Source: Bacillota bacterium (lineage in GTDB: Bacteria > Bacillota > Clostridia > Christensenellales > QAND01). Taken from it: a DNA stretch of 10,308 bases. The stretch's first letter is position 1; each line of letters starts with the position of its first letter. The notes under the pieces are model-generated. The model did not search any database. It saw only the letters and a list, made by a program, of their open reading frames with translations, and was not told the origin of the DNA. The stretch lies in the NCBI GenBank assembly GCA_019415425.1, contig DXZF01000226.1:1-10308 (forward strand), in the 5' to 3' direction. A program made the position numbers and the translations under genes. Below are positions 1-6,877 of this stretch, piece after piece.

Positions 1-251
1 AGCACCTGCTGCACAAGGGCCAAGAGCGACTTGCCCTCTTTCCAACTTATGCGCTTCTTCGCGGTTTTGCGTTTGGGAAGCGGCGGAATGACCCAGCGCT
101 TGGCAATAAAATCGTGCAGGATCGAAACCTTGAGCGCAATGCACATTTCACGCAAAGAAAATGCCCCGTCCACACGCACGCGGATGGGCAGCAAAAGGAG
201 TAATGCGAATAAACCAAGGCATGTCAGGCCAAAGAAAAAAAGAGCACGCAT
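1..251 (-). CDS. DUF2953 (YtfI-like) membrane-associated protein, N-terminal part
   Basis: Partial gene running off the left edge; 83 codons are visible with no stop. It begins with ATG at 251, nine bases after a strong AGGAGGG ribosome binding site (261-267). The product opens with a hydrophobic segment (about residues 4-21, FFFGLTCLGLFALLLLLP), followed by IRVRVDGAFSLRE, a short conserved-looking ALKVSIL strand and a basic stretch rich in K and R. A single N-terminal membrane anchor followed by a beta-rich segment, placed directly downstream of scpB, fits the DUF2953 family (YtfI in Bacillus). In spore formers that gene usually precedes a GerW/YtfJ sporulation protein, which would lie outside this window. 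The assignment rests on context and N-terminal architecture, because the rest of the domain is missing. No function is claimed. Confidence 0.6.
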   Translation of the reverse strand, partial: MRALFFFGLTCLGLFALLLLLPIRVRVDGAFSLREMCIALKVSILHDFIAKRWVIPPLPKRKTAKKRISWKEGKSLLALVQQV

Positions 252-304
252 CGTCCCATTCCCTCCTGGAACCTATCATGCCCTTAAGGTTGCCAATTAT
301 TCCT

Positions 305-850
305 TTAAATGGTAATCGTATCTTCCTCTTCTGGCGCGTGAAGTGGCGGGAGCTGCGAAAGCGAGGAGATACCAAAGTGCCGCATGAACTCATCCGTCGT
401 TCCGTATTGTATCGGACGGCCCAACGTCTCCTTTCGCCCTACCGGTTCGATCAAACCGCGTTCGATCAGCGCACGTACGGAGTAATCTGCACTTACGCCT
501 TTGAGCGCCTCGATCTCCGAGCGGGTAATGGGTTGCTTGTAGGCAATGATGGAGAGCGTCTCCAGCACCGAACGCGAGAGCGTGCGTTCGGTCAGTGGTT
601 TCAGAGCGCGCTGTACCTGCGCCGCATATAGCTGGCTGGTGCGCAGCTGTACCTTGTCCGCCAGCCGTACGAGGTCGATTCCGCGTTTTTGCTCGCGATA
701 CTGCTGCTGCATCTGCTCGATTACGCTGTCCAGTTCCAGCACCGTCATCTCGAGCGCGCGCGCCAAATCCTCCAGTGGAACGGCTTCGCCCGCCACGAAC
801 AGGATGGCCTCGACGGCGCCAAAAACGGTCTGTCTCTGCTCCAATTGCAT
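305..850 (-). CDS. scpB: Segregation and condensation protein B
   Basis: 181-residue ScpB, the winged-helix subunit that binds the ScpA kleisin and, with SMC, forms the condensin-like complex that organises and segregates the chromosome. The N-terminal winged helix covers about residues 8-75 (VFGAVEAILFVAGEAVPLEDLA). The second covers about 90-165, with the family's most conserved block at 96-140: LETLSIIAYKQPITR, IEALKGV, LIERGLIEPVGRK, followed by LGRPIQYGTTDEFMRHFG. An acidic tail (EEED) ends the protein. The ATG at 850 is preceded by an AAGAGGAG ribosome binding site and lies 13 bases after the scpA stop, so the two are co-transcribed and probably translationally coupled. Length is typical for the family. 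Confidence 0.95.
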   Translation of the reverse strand: MQLEQRQTVFGAVEAILFVAGEAVPLEDLARALEMTVLELDSVIEQMQQQYREQKRGIDLVRLADKVQLRTSQLYAAQVQRALKPLTERTLSRSVLETLSIIAYKQPITRSEIEALKGVSADYSVRALIERGLIEPVGRKETLGRPIQYGTTDEFMRHFGISSLSQLPPLHAPEEEDTITI

Positions 851-863
851 GGGTACGCTCCTC

Positions 864-1595
864 TTAATCCTTGCGAATGATCTCGATCTCTTCGAACACA
901 GAGCGCTGCACCAGCCGCACTTCCCCGGCGTTTACGATTTCCAGCAGCGCCAAAAATGTGGCGATGATCTCATCCTTGGTGGTATCCGCTACAAACAGCG
1001 AAGAGAACGTCAACACATCGTGTGCTCTGAGCATTTTGCGCAGCTGCGCGATGCGCCCACGCACGGAAAAGCGTTCGGGCCGAATGACGTTGACGCGCTC
1101 TTGCCGGGGCTGCATGCGCCGCTCGTGCTGCGATAAGATCTCCTGCATGGCGGCAAACAACGTAGCAATCTCTACGCCCTCCAGGTTGAGCGGATCGGGC
1201 TGAAACGCGAATTCCTCTGGCAATTTATAAAAGCTTTGCCCCGCCTGCGCCTCCATCTGCTGCAATGTGCCACAGACCGCCTTGATGCGCTGGTATTCCT
1301 GCAATTGCTGGATGAGCAACTGCTCCGGATCTTCTTCATCGCTCTCTATCACCGGCTTGGGCAACAGCGAGCGGGATTTGATATTCAACAGCGTCGCCGC
1401 CATGGCGACAAACTCACTGGCCACATCCATGTCCAATTCGCGCATCTGCGCCAGGTAGGCCAAATACTGTTCGGTGATTTCAGAGACAAAGATGTCCTTG
1501 ATGTCCACTTTGGATTGCGAAATCAAATGCAAAAGAAGATCCAGAGGACCTTCAAATGCAGACAACTTAAATGCGATTTGCTCATTTAAATCCAT
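864..1595 (-). CDS. scpA: Segregation and condensation protein A (kleisin)
   Basis: 243-residue ScpA, the kleisin that bridges the SMC heads and binds ScpB. The N-terminal SMC-binding block is unmistakable: FEGPLDLLLHLISQSKVDI at residues 14-32, followed by EITEQYLAYL. The middle holds LNIKSRSLLP (70-79) and an acidic linker (about 84-92). The C-terminal winged helix (about 175-240) contains the VTFSSLF-like segment LTFSSLF and FLALLEIVNAGEVRLVQ. I chose the ATG at 1595 because homologues begin about a dozen residues before FEGPLDLL. A longer frame reaching 1694 only extends into the upstream protease gene. The start overlaps the end of that gene by ten bases (ATGGATTTAA) and has no obvious Shine-Dalgarno sequence, so its translation is probably coupled to the upstream gene. 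Confidence 0.95.
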   Translation of the reverse strand: MDLNEQIAFKLSAFEGPLDLLLHLISQSKVDIKDIFVSEITEQYLAYLAQMRELDMDVASEFVAMAATLLNIKSRSLLPKPVIESDEEDPEQLLIQQLQEYQRIKAVCGTLQQMEAQAGQSFYKLPEEFAFQPDPLNLEGVEIATLFAAMQEILSQHERRMQPRQERVNVIRPERFSVRGRIAQLRKMLRAHDVLTFSSLFVADTTKDEIIATFLALLEIVNAGEVRLVQRSVFEEIEIIRKD

Positions 1596-2227
1596 TGCAA
1601 TATCCACGAGATAAAGCGCAACACATAGTTGCCGAGGAAATTGAGCCACGTGATGGAGAACCCGCTGATCAGTACCACGAGCAGAATCAACCAACCGTAC
1701 TGCTCAAACTTCCAGAAGAAGTTGATATTTTTGTGCAGGAACAGATCGCGCACAACATGGTATCCGTCCAGCGGCGGGATGGGCAGGAGGTTGAAGACCA
1801 TCAGGTTGATGTTGATCACCATGATATAGTATACGATGTCCAGCAAGATCTCATTGGTGACGTTCAGATGCCGGATCATCACCAAATACACTGCGCCAGA
1901 CAAAATGGCCAGCAGAAAGTTCATCGTTACGCCCGCAAGCGAGACGAGGATATCGTCGCGCCGGCGGTGCTTGAAATACGCGGGATTGACCTGCACCGGG
2001 CGTCCGTAGCCAAAGCGAAACAGGAACAGCATCAAAAAACCCATGGGGTCGATGTGCGCAAACGGCGAAACCGTTACGCGGCCCTGCATGCGCGGCGTAG
2101 GGTCGCCGAGCTTATCCGCCATCCAAGCATGCGCGAATTCATGAAACGACAGGCCGATCACAATGCCGGGCAGGATCATCAGTGCATTGAACAGAAATCC
2201 TGCTGGATCGGAAAAGAGCGATGGCAT
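1586..2227 (-). CDS. M50 family site-2-type metalloprotease
   Basis: 213-residue polytopic membrane protein of peptidase family M50 (site-2 protease-like, YwhC/Rv2869-type small form). The zinc-binding HEFAH is at residues 29-33 inside the first hydrophobic segment. The third ligand motif lies in NLLPIPPLDGY (146-156), where D154 is the expected metal-binding aspartate. AGVTMNFLLA (98-107) is the conserved AGPxxN-like segment, here with Val in place of Pro. At least four hydrophobic segments are visible (about 12-34, 62-72, 93-117, 130-149), plus a C-terminal one (about 175-195). The ATG at 2227 has an AAGGAG ribosome binding site and lies 24 bases after the lysA stop. There is no PDZ domain, unlike RseP or SpoIVFB-type relatives with extra domains. 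The substrate is unknown. In many Clostridia this gene sits just upstream of scpA, as here. Confidence 0.9.
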   Translation of the reverse strand: MPSLFSDPAGFLFNALMILPGIVIGLSFHEFAHAWMADKLGDPTPRMQGRVTVSPFAHIDPMGFLMLFLFRFGYGRPVQVNPAYFKHRRRDDILVSLAGVTMNFLLAILSGAVYLVMIRHLNVTNEILLDIVYYIMVININLMVFNLLPIPPLDGYHVVRDLFLHKNINFFWKFEQYGWLILLVVLISGFSITWLNFLGNYVLRFISWILQWI

Positions 2228-2251
2228 GAGGTAACTCCTTCACAACAGTTT

Positions 2252-3562
2252 TCATTCGCAGAGCCATTGCGGCACTACATCCCATCGTACCATGTCTTCA
2301 AGCGTCTGTCCACGTACAATCAACGCATCCCTGCCATCCTGCACCAATACCACGGGCGGCATCGGCAGTTTGTTGTAGTTGGAGGCCATGGCGTAGTTGT
2401 ATGCACCGGTAGAAAACACTGCAATGATATCCCCCTTATGCACCTGTGGCAGCGCGAGGTCATCGATGAGCACGTCGCCCGATTCACAACAGCGGCCCGC
2501 CAAACGAACCGTCTTTTGCGGCGCGTCCTTGGCGCGGTTTGCCACCACGGCTTCGTACTGCGCCTGATACAGCATCACGCGGGGGTTGTCCGCCATACCG
2601 CCGTCCACGCTCAAAAACGTGCGGACGCCCGGCACGTGTTTTTCCACCATGGCCGTGTACAGCGTAATGCCCGCTTCGCCCACGATGTAACGCCCCGGCT
2701 CGATGTGCACTTCCGGAAGCGGCATCCCCGCCGCGCCGTAGACGGACTGCAGGCCCTTGTGAATCCGTCCGATATAATCCAGCACGGGCAATGGCTTTTC
2801 ATCTCCGGCGTAGTGGATACCAAATCCACCGCCCATGGTCAGCTCACGCACGGCCACGCCCGTCTCCTTTTGCACTTGCAGGGCAAAGTGCGCCATGTTG
2901 ACGGCGGCCTTTTCAAACGGTTCGTCCGAGAGAATCTGGGAACCGATATGGCAGTGGAGGCCGCAGAAGTCCAGCATCGGCATACAGAGGATCTCGCCAA
3001 TGGCAGCCATGGCCTGCCCATCTTCCATGCCAAGGGCAAACTTGCAATCGGAAATGCCGGTTTGGATGTACGCATGCGTATGCGCCTCTACGCCGGGGGT
3101 CACGCGTACGGCCACGCGCGCGCGCTTTTGCAGCCGCTGCGCCACCGCTTGAATGTCCGCAATTTCCGCAATGCTGTCCACCATCAGCGTGCAGCCATTG
3201 TCTACCGCCATTTCAATCTCGGTTTCTGTTTTGACATTCCCATGCAGTGCGATGCGATCGCCCGGAAACCCCGCATGCAATGCCGTATACAATTCGCCGG
3301 CAGACACTACATCCAAACACAGACCCTCTTTCTGGGCCATCTTGCACAGCGCCGTGCACAAAAAGGCCTTGCTGGCGTAGTACACGCGATATTTTTCAAA
3401 ATACGTCTGCATCGCGCGCATGCATTCGCGCATGTTTGCCGTAATCTGGTTTCCATCCATGATATAGGCAGGCGTACCATATTTGTGGGCAAGCGCTACC
3501 GTATCGCATCCGCCAAAGAGCAGATGGCCCGATGCGTTGACTGCCAATCGACTGGTATCCAT
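2252..3562 (-). CDS. lysA: Diaminopimelate decarboxylase
   Basis: 436-residue PLP enzyme of the alanine racemase/ornithine decarboxylase fold III family that decarboxylates meso-diaminopimelate to L-lysine, the last step of lysine synthesis. The Schiff-base lysine is K65 in YYASKAF (61-67), with Phe where many relatives have Asn. Further motifs are HCHIGSQ (203-209), the phosphate-binding GGGFG (244-248), EPGR (288-291), and the substrate/PLP motif CESGD (359-363) supplied across the dimer. GAYNYAMASNYN near the C-terminus is also characteristic. The start is uncertain: ATG at 3562 gives MDTSRLAVNASGH, while ATG at 3574 adds four residues. I prefer 3562 because a predicted transcription start near 3591 leaves almost no leader for the upstream ATG. 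The gene has its own strong promoter and starts the lysA-protease-scpAB unit. Confidence 0.95.
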   Translation of the reverse strand: MDTSRLAVNASGHLLFGGCDTVALAHKYGTPAYIMDGNQITANMRECMRAMQTYFEKYRVYYASKAFLCTALCKMAQKEGLCLDVVSAGELYTALHAGFPGDRIALHGNVKTETEIEMAVDNGCTLMVDSIAEIADIQAVAQRLQKRARVAVRVTPGVEAHTHAYIQTGISDCKFALGMEDGQAMAAIGEILCMPMLDFCGLHCHIGSQILSDEPFEKAAVNMAHFALQVQKETGVAVRELTMGGGFGIHYAGDEKPLPVLDYIGRIHKGLQSVYGAAGMPLPEVHIEPGRYIVGEAGITLYTAMVEKHVPGVRTFLSVDGGMADNPRVMLYQAQYEAVVANRAKDAPQKTVRLAGRCCESGDVLIDDLALPQVHKGDIIAVFSTGAYNYAMASNYNKLPMPPVVLVQDGRDALIVRGQTLEDMVRWDVVPQWLCE

Positions 3563-3597
3563 GGGGCATCCCATCCCTGTTCATCAAATTTTTCACA

Positions 3598-3626
3598 ATT
3601 CTATCACGCGGGATGGGGGGTGTCAA
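3598..3626 (-). promoter_or_regulatory. Sigma-A promoter for lysA and downstream genes
   Basis: On the minus strand, a perfect -35 TTGACA (3621-3626) is separated by 17 bases from the -10 TAGAAT (3598-3603). A TG one base before the -10 makes it an extended -10. The predicted start is near 3591, giving a leader of only about 28 bases before ATG 3562, so there is no room for a lysine riboswitch or T-box. The promoter lies in the 69-base gap after dacF, where no terminator is visible, so it would start the lysA-to-DUF2953 unit independently of the sporulation genes upstream. Confidence 0.85.
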
Positions 3627-3643
3627 TTGGCAGTTTGTTTCCC

Positions 3644-4792
3644 TTAACCGCAGACCCAGCAGCGTATGATCAGCTTCCATATATCTGAAAGTTTGAGCGT
3701 CTTTGCATCTGAAGAAGTGACGGCTGGCACGCTTAAAATCAGCCGGTCCCCAATGTATACGTGTAGCGTGCCCACCTGCTGTCCCTTTTCAACCGGTGCC
3801 GATAGCGGCAACGTCAGCTCCAACTCCTTGCGCAGCTGCTTTTCTTCTCCGCGCTCCAGCGTGACGCGCACATCCTCGGCGCACGCTATGTGCACAGTTT
3901 TGGGCTGCCCGCCCTCCACTTCGGCATCCTTGTGCAATATCTCTCCCTTGCGCGCAATCACGCGTGAAGTGTAGTTGGCAAATCCGTAGTCCAGCATGGT
4001 TTTGGCATCGTCAGAGCGCTGTGTGGCGTCCGACGCGCCCAATACAACGGCAATCAAGCGCAGATCGCTCTGCTTTGCCGTAAACACGCCCGCGTATTTG
4101 GCAGTTGCTGAAGAGCCGGTCGCAAAGCCATCGCAGTTGTTATAAAAGCGCACCAGGCGATTGGGATTGGCCAACTCGGTGACCCGTCCGGTGGGATGCG
4201 TAAGCGAGTACATGTACACCGATGTATACGTGAACACATTGCGCTTTTCTGCAAGCGCCTGTGCGATGCGCGCCAGATCGCGCGCCGTGGTCTTTCCCTG
4301 TGTATCCAATCCCGTGCAGTTGTCAAAGGTGGTCTGCGTACAGCCGAGTTCCTGCGCGCGCTCATTCATCTTGGCCACCATGATCTCCTGGGAACCGTAG
4401 AGCTTTTCGCACAGAGCCATCGTGGCGTCATTGGCGCTGGCCATGCACATCGCGCGGACCAATTCCTCTACCGGATAATCGGTATTGGCTTCCAAAAACG
4501 CCTGTGTACCCCCCATCGCTGCCGCCGTAGGCGAAACAGTGATGGTATCGGTCAAGTTCAGGCGACCATCCTCGATCGCGTCAAAAACCAGCAGCATGGA
4601 CATGACCTTGATTGCGCCGGAGGCGTTATGCAGTTCATCTGCATTTTTTTCGCACAGTACCTGCCCCGTCCCCGCATCGATGAGAATGCCGGCATCCGCG
4701 CCCAAGGAAATGGGCAAAGGTTCTGCCACCATGAACCCACATCCAAAGATACAAAGACAGATCGCCAGCACAGCGGCCAGACTTTTACGCAT
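3644..4792 (-). CDS. dacF: DacF-like D-alanyl-D-alanine carboxypeptidase homologue with altered active site
   Basis: 382-residue homologue of low-molecular-mass penicillin-binding proteins, peptidase family S11, placed where dacF sits in spore formers. Order: signal peptide (about 1-23, likely cleaved after MVA), transpeptidase-like domain (about 33-275), C-terminal PBP5_C-type beta domain (about 280-360), and a hydrophobic/amphipathic tail (IWKLIIRCWVCG) that would anchor it to the membrane. Family-typical blocks are present: ILIDAGTGQVLCEKN (36-50), MGGTQAFLEANT, SAND (119-122, the SxN motif), TGLDTQGKTTARDLA. Two catalytic motifs are not intact. Aligned without gaps from EKN, the SxxK serine position is G59 (ASGAIK), with S58 one residue early, and KTG is ATG (A224-G226). 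By family it trims pentapeptide stems of spore peptidoglycan, but activity is doubtful here. The ATG at 4792 was chosen for the GGGGGGA ribosome binding site just before it and the Lys/Arg start of the signal peptide. An upstream in-frame ATG at 4840 lacks a site. Confidence 0.88.
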   Translation of the reverse strand: MRKSLAAVLAICLCIFGCGFMVAEPLPISLGADAGILIDAGTGQVLCEKNADELHNASGAIKVMSMLLVFDAIEDGRLNLTDTITVSPTAAAMGGTQAFLEANTDYPVEELVRAMCMASANDATMALCEKLYGSQEIMVAKMNERAQELGCTQTTFDNCTGLDTQGKTTARDLARIAQALAEKRNVFTYTSVYMYSLTHPTGRVTELANPNRLVRFYNNCDGFATGSSATAKYAGVFTAKQSDLRLIAVVLGASDATQRSDDAKTMLDYGFANYTSRVIARKGEILHKDAEVEGGQPKTVHIACAEDVRVTLERGEEKQLRKELELTLPLSAPVEKGQQVGTLHVYIGDRLILSVPAVTSSDAKTLKLSDIWKLIIRCWVCG

Positions 4793-4797
4793 CGAAA

Positions 4798-4834
4798 ATC
4801 CCCCCATTCGCGCATTTGCGCCCAATGGAGGGAT
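4798..4834 (-). promoter_or_regulatory. Hairpin enclosing the dacF ribosome binding site
   Basis: In the minus-strand RNA between punA and dacF, AUCCCUCCAUU (4824-4834) pairs over 11 base pairs with AAUGGGGGGAU (4798-4808), including one U-G wobble. The 15-base interior itself contains a GCGCA/TGCGC mini-stem. The six-G Shine-Dalgarno stretch (4800-4805) lies within the 3' arm and the dacF ATG is five bases beyond it. The wobble pairs only in the minus-strand RNA; in a plus-strand RNA it would be a C-A mismatch. The stem is followed by only four T's, so it is a poor terminator and better read as a translation-masking structure. Function is inferred. Confidence 0.55.
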
Positions 4835-4852
4835 ATGCAAATACAGGGTGAT

Positions 4853-5677
4853 TTATACCGAAAGTGCAGACAGGAATCCGTCCACCAATCTGCCGAACGT
4901 CTCCTTGACGCGTTCCCCCGTCTCCATCACTTCCTGATGGGTCAGCGGTTGGTCCAAGATGCCCGCCGCCATGTTGGTGATACAGCTGACCGCGCAAATG
5001 CGCAATCCGCAGTGCCGCGCGATGATGACCTCCGGCACGGTGGACATGCCCGCCGCATCGGCGCCGATCGTACGCGCAAATCGGATTTCTGCAGGTGTCT
5101 CAAACTGCGGGCCGGTAAACATCATGTAGACACCCCGCTGCATGGCGACGCCGGTTTGTGTCGCGACGCGCAGCATCATCTGCTTGAGCTCAGCGTCGTA
5201 TGCCTGCGACATATCTGGAAAACGCGGGCCAAATCGCTCATCATTTTCCCCCATCAGGGGAGAGGTGCCGGAAAAGTTGATATGATCGTCAATCAGCATC
5301 AGGTCACCCGGCGCAAAATCCAGGTTGATCCCACCCGAAGCGTTGGTCAGCAACACAATCTCCGCTCCCAAAAGGCGCAACACGCGCAGCGGCAGCGTAA
5401 TCTCATCCTGGCGATAGCCCTCATAAAAGTGCAGCCTGCCCTGCATCACCGCTACTTCTATGCCCCTGTGGGTTCCCAGCACCAGCTGCCCCTTGTGGCC
5501 GGGCACAGTCGAAGTGGCAAAGCCGGGAATCTCCCCGTAGGGAATGCGATCGGCATCTGCAATCTGATCGGCATAGTCGCCAAGGCCGGAACCCAGCACC
5601 AGGATCACGCGCGGCCTGTGCGCAGTCTGTGATGCGATATACTCAGCTGCCTGTTGTGCGCGTTCGTATAATTTCAT
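4853..5677 (-). CDS. punA: Purine-nucleoside phosphorylase (trimeric, PNP class)
   Basis: 274-residue low-molecular-mass purine nucleoside phosphorylase, which cleaves inosine or guanosine with phosphate to base and ribose-1-phosphate (deoxy forms likewise). Visible motifs: phosphate-binding GSGLG (29-33), VPGHKG (58-63), RLHFYEGY (81-88), NASGGIN (112-118), FTGPQFETPAEIR (187-199) and GMSTVPEVIIARH (210-222), then SCITN (231-235). E197 and N235 match the Glu/Asn pair that recognises the purine 6-oxo and N1 positions in the trimeric family, so 6-oxopurine specificity is expected. H247 fits the ribose-contacting His. The ATG at 5677 lies one base after the deoB stop, with an AAGGGGGA ribosome binding site inside the end of deoB. 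The pair is functionally linked: PunA releases pentose-1-phosphate, which DeoB isomerises. Confidence 0.95.
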   Translation of the reverse strand: MKLYERAQQAAEYIASQTAHRPRVILVLGSGLGDYADQIADADRIPYGEIPGFATSTVPGHKGQLVLGTHRGIEVAVMQGRLHFYEGYRQDEITLPLRVLRLLGAEIVLLTNASGGINLDFAPGDLMLIDDHINFSGTSPLMGENDERFGPRFPDMSQAYDAELKQMMLRVATQTGVAMQRGVYMMFTGPQFETPAEIRFARTIGADAAGMSTVPEVIIARHCGLRICAVSCITNMAAGILDQPLTHQEVMETGERVKETFGRLVDGFLSALSV

Positions 5678-5678
5678 T

Positions 5679-6854
5679 TCACTTTTCCCCCTTTAATTCC
5701 CTGCAGAATGATTTTCCAATCGGCCACGAGAGCCCCAAATACGCACAGATGGTTGCCGCAAGATCTGCAAAGCTCTTGCGCACCCCCAAATTGACATTTT
5801 TGGCAAGCCGTTTGCCGTATGCCAGAATCGGCACGTATTCGCGCGAATGGTCGGTTGACGGCGTCGTGGGATCACACCCGTGGTCGGCCGTGATCAACAG
5901 CAAATCGTCGGGCCCAAGGGCGTTTATGATATTTGGCAGCGCCGCATCGAATTGCTCCAGGGCCCGCGCGTACCCCTCTGCATTGTTGCGATGGCCATAG
6001 AGCATATCAAAATCCACCAAATTGGTGAAGATCAGGCCGGAAAACGGCTGCTGCATAAACGACAGCGTCTGCTCGATGCACATGGCATTGTCGGTACCGT
6101 GTAGCACCCTGGTGATGCCGCGGTGCGCAAAGATGTCTTCGATTTTGCCCACGGCCGCCACCTCCAATCCGTGCGCACAAATCGCATCCAGCATCGTATC
6201 CCCCGGCGGTTGCACGGAAAAGTCCTTGCGGCGCGGCGTGCGCGTATAGTTTGCTGAGGTGCCCACAAACGGGCGCGCAATGATGCGGCCCACGCGGTAC
6301 GGTCCATCGCACAATTTGCGCGCGACCTCACAGATGCGATACAGCTCCTCCACCGCGATGACCTGCTCGTGGGCAGCGATCTGCAAGACGCTATCTGCCG
6401 AGGTGTAGACGATGGGCTTTCCCGTGCGCACGTGTTCATCGCCCAACCGCTGGATGATCTCCGTCCCCGAGGCCACCTCATTGCCCAAGATCCCACGGCC
6501 GATGGCGGCCGTCAGCGCGTCGATGAGCGCCGGTGGGAAGCCATTTGGAAACGTTGGAAACGGCTCGTCCAATACGAGCCCGGCAATCTCCCAATGCCCG
6601 CCCGTGGTGTCCTTGCCCAAGAACTGTTCGGCCGCCTTTCCGTAGCAGCCAATCGGTTGCGCTTGCCCGCGCGGCACGCGTACATGATCGATATGCCCCA
6701 ACCCCAGCGCGAGCAAATTGGGCACGTGCAGATCGGGATAGGCGTCAAACAGATGCCCCAGTGTATCCGATCCGGCATCGCCAAAGCGGTCCGCATCCGG
6801 CAATGCTCCAATCCCCACGCTGTCCATGACAATACACACGACTTTTTTTGACAA
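5679..6854 (-). CDS. deoB: Phosphopentomutase
   Basis: 391-residue phosphopentomutase of the alkaline phosphatase superfamily, which interconverts (deoxy)ribose-1-phosphate and -5-phosphate and feeds nucleoside-derived pentose into central metabolism. Metal and catalytic features are visible: D11 in VMDSVGIGALPDA, the phosphorylated-threonine region KDTTGGHWE (81-89), VDFDMLYGHRNN (280-291, with D283 and H288), TADHGCDPTTPSTDHSRE (322-339, with D324, H325 and H336). Length agrees with the family (about 390). The start is a TTG at 6854, seven bases after a GAGGTG ribosome binding site, giving MSKKVVCIVMDSVG. No ATG lies upstream before the frame enters spoIIM, and starting at the first internal ATG (MDSVG) would delete the first beta strand. 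It follows spoIIM by 23 bases with no terminator between them. Confidence 0.93.
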   Translation of the reverse strand: MSKKVVCIVMDSVGIGALPDADRFGDAGSDTLGHLFDAYPDLHVPNLLALGLGHIDHVRVPRGQAQPIGCYGKAAEQFLGKDTTGGHWEIAGLVLDEPFPTFPNGFPPALIDALTAAIGRGILGNEVASGTEIIQRLGDEHVRTGKPIVYTSADSVLQIAAHEQVIAVEELYRICEVARKLCDGPYRVGRIIARPFVGTSANYTRTPRRKDFSVQPPGDTMLDAICAHGLEVAAVGKIEDIFAHRGITRVLHGTDNAMCIEQTLSFMQQPFSGLIFTNLVDFDMLYGHRNNAEGYARALEQFDAALPNIINALGPDDLLLITADHGCDPTTPSTDHSREYVPILAYGKRLAKNVNLGVRKSFADLAATICAYLGLSWPIGKSFCRELKGEK

Positions 6855-6861
6855 TGGCGAA

Positions 6862-6867
6862 CACCTC
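6862..6867 (-). promoter_or_regulatory. Ribosome binding site for deoB
   Basis: GAGGTG on the minus strand, seven bases before the TTG at 6852-6854. It fixes the non-ATG start of deoB and rules out a much longer open frame that continues upstream into spoIIM. Confidence 0.75.
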
Positions 6868-6877
6868 GCTTGTTTTC

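Noticed and set aside
1596..1694. Upstream extension of scpA by 33 codons
   Set aside because: It runs inside the protease coding sequence and precedes the normal ScpA N-terminus.
3563..3597. Lysine riboswitch or T-box upstream of lysA
   Set aside because: The predicted leader is under 30 bases, far too short for either element.
1571..3688. A 705-codon plus-strand open frame antisense to the protease gene and lysA
   Set aside because: It is unusually rich in His, Gln and Arg, has no recognisable domain or suitable ribosome binding site, and lies opposite two clearly real genes. It is a by-product of GC-rich codon use.
4736..4792. Lipoprotein signal (IFGC) at the N-terminus of the DacF homologue
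   Set aside because: Phe at the second lipobox position is not typical, and an ordinary cleavage site after MVA plus a C-terminal anchor explains the protein.
4798..4834. Intrinsic terminator between punA and dacF
   Set aside because: The stem is followed by only four T's, and the ribosome binding site of dacF lies within it. A translation-masking hairpin fits better.
4196..5632. A 478-codon plus-strand open frame antisense to dacF and punA
   Set aside because: Same low-complexity composition as other antisense frames, with no family motif. The minus-strand genes show full conserved motifs.
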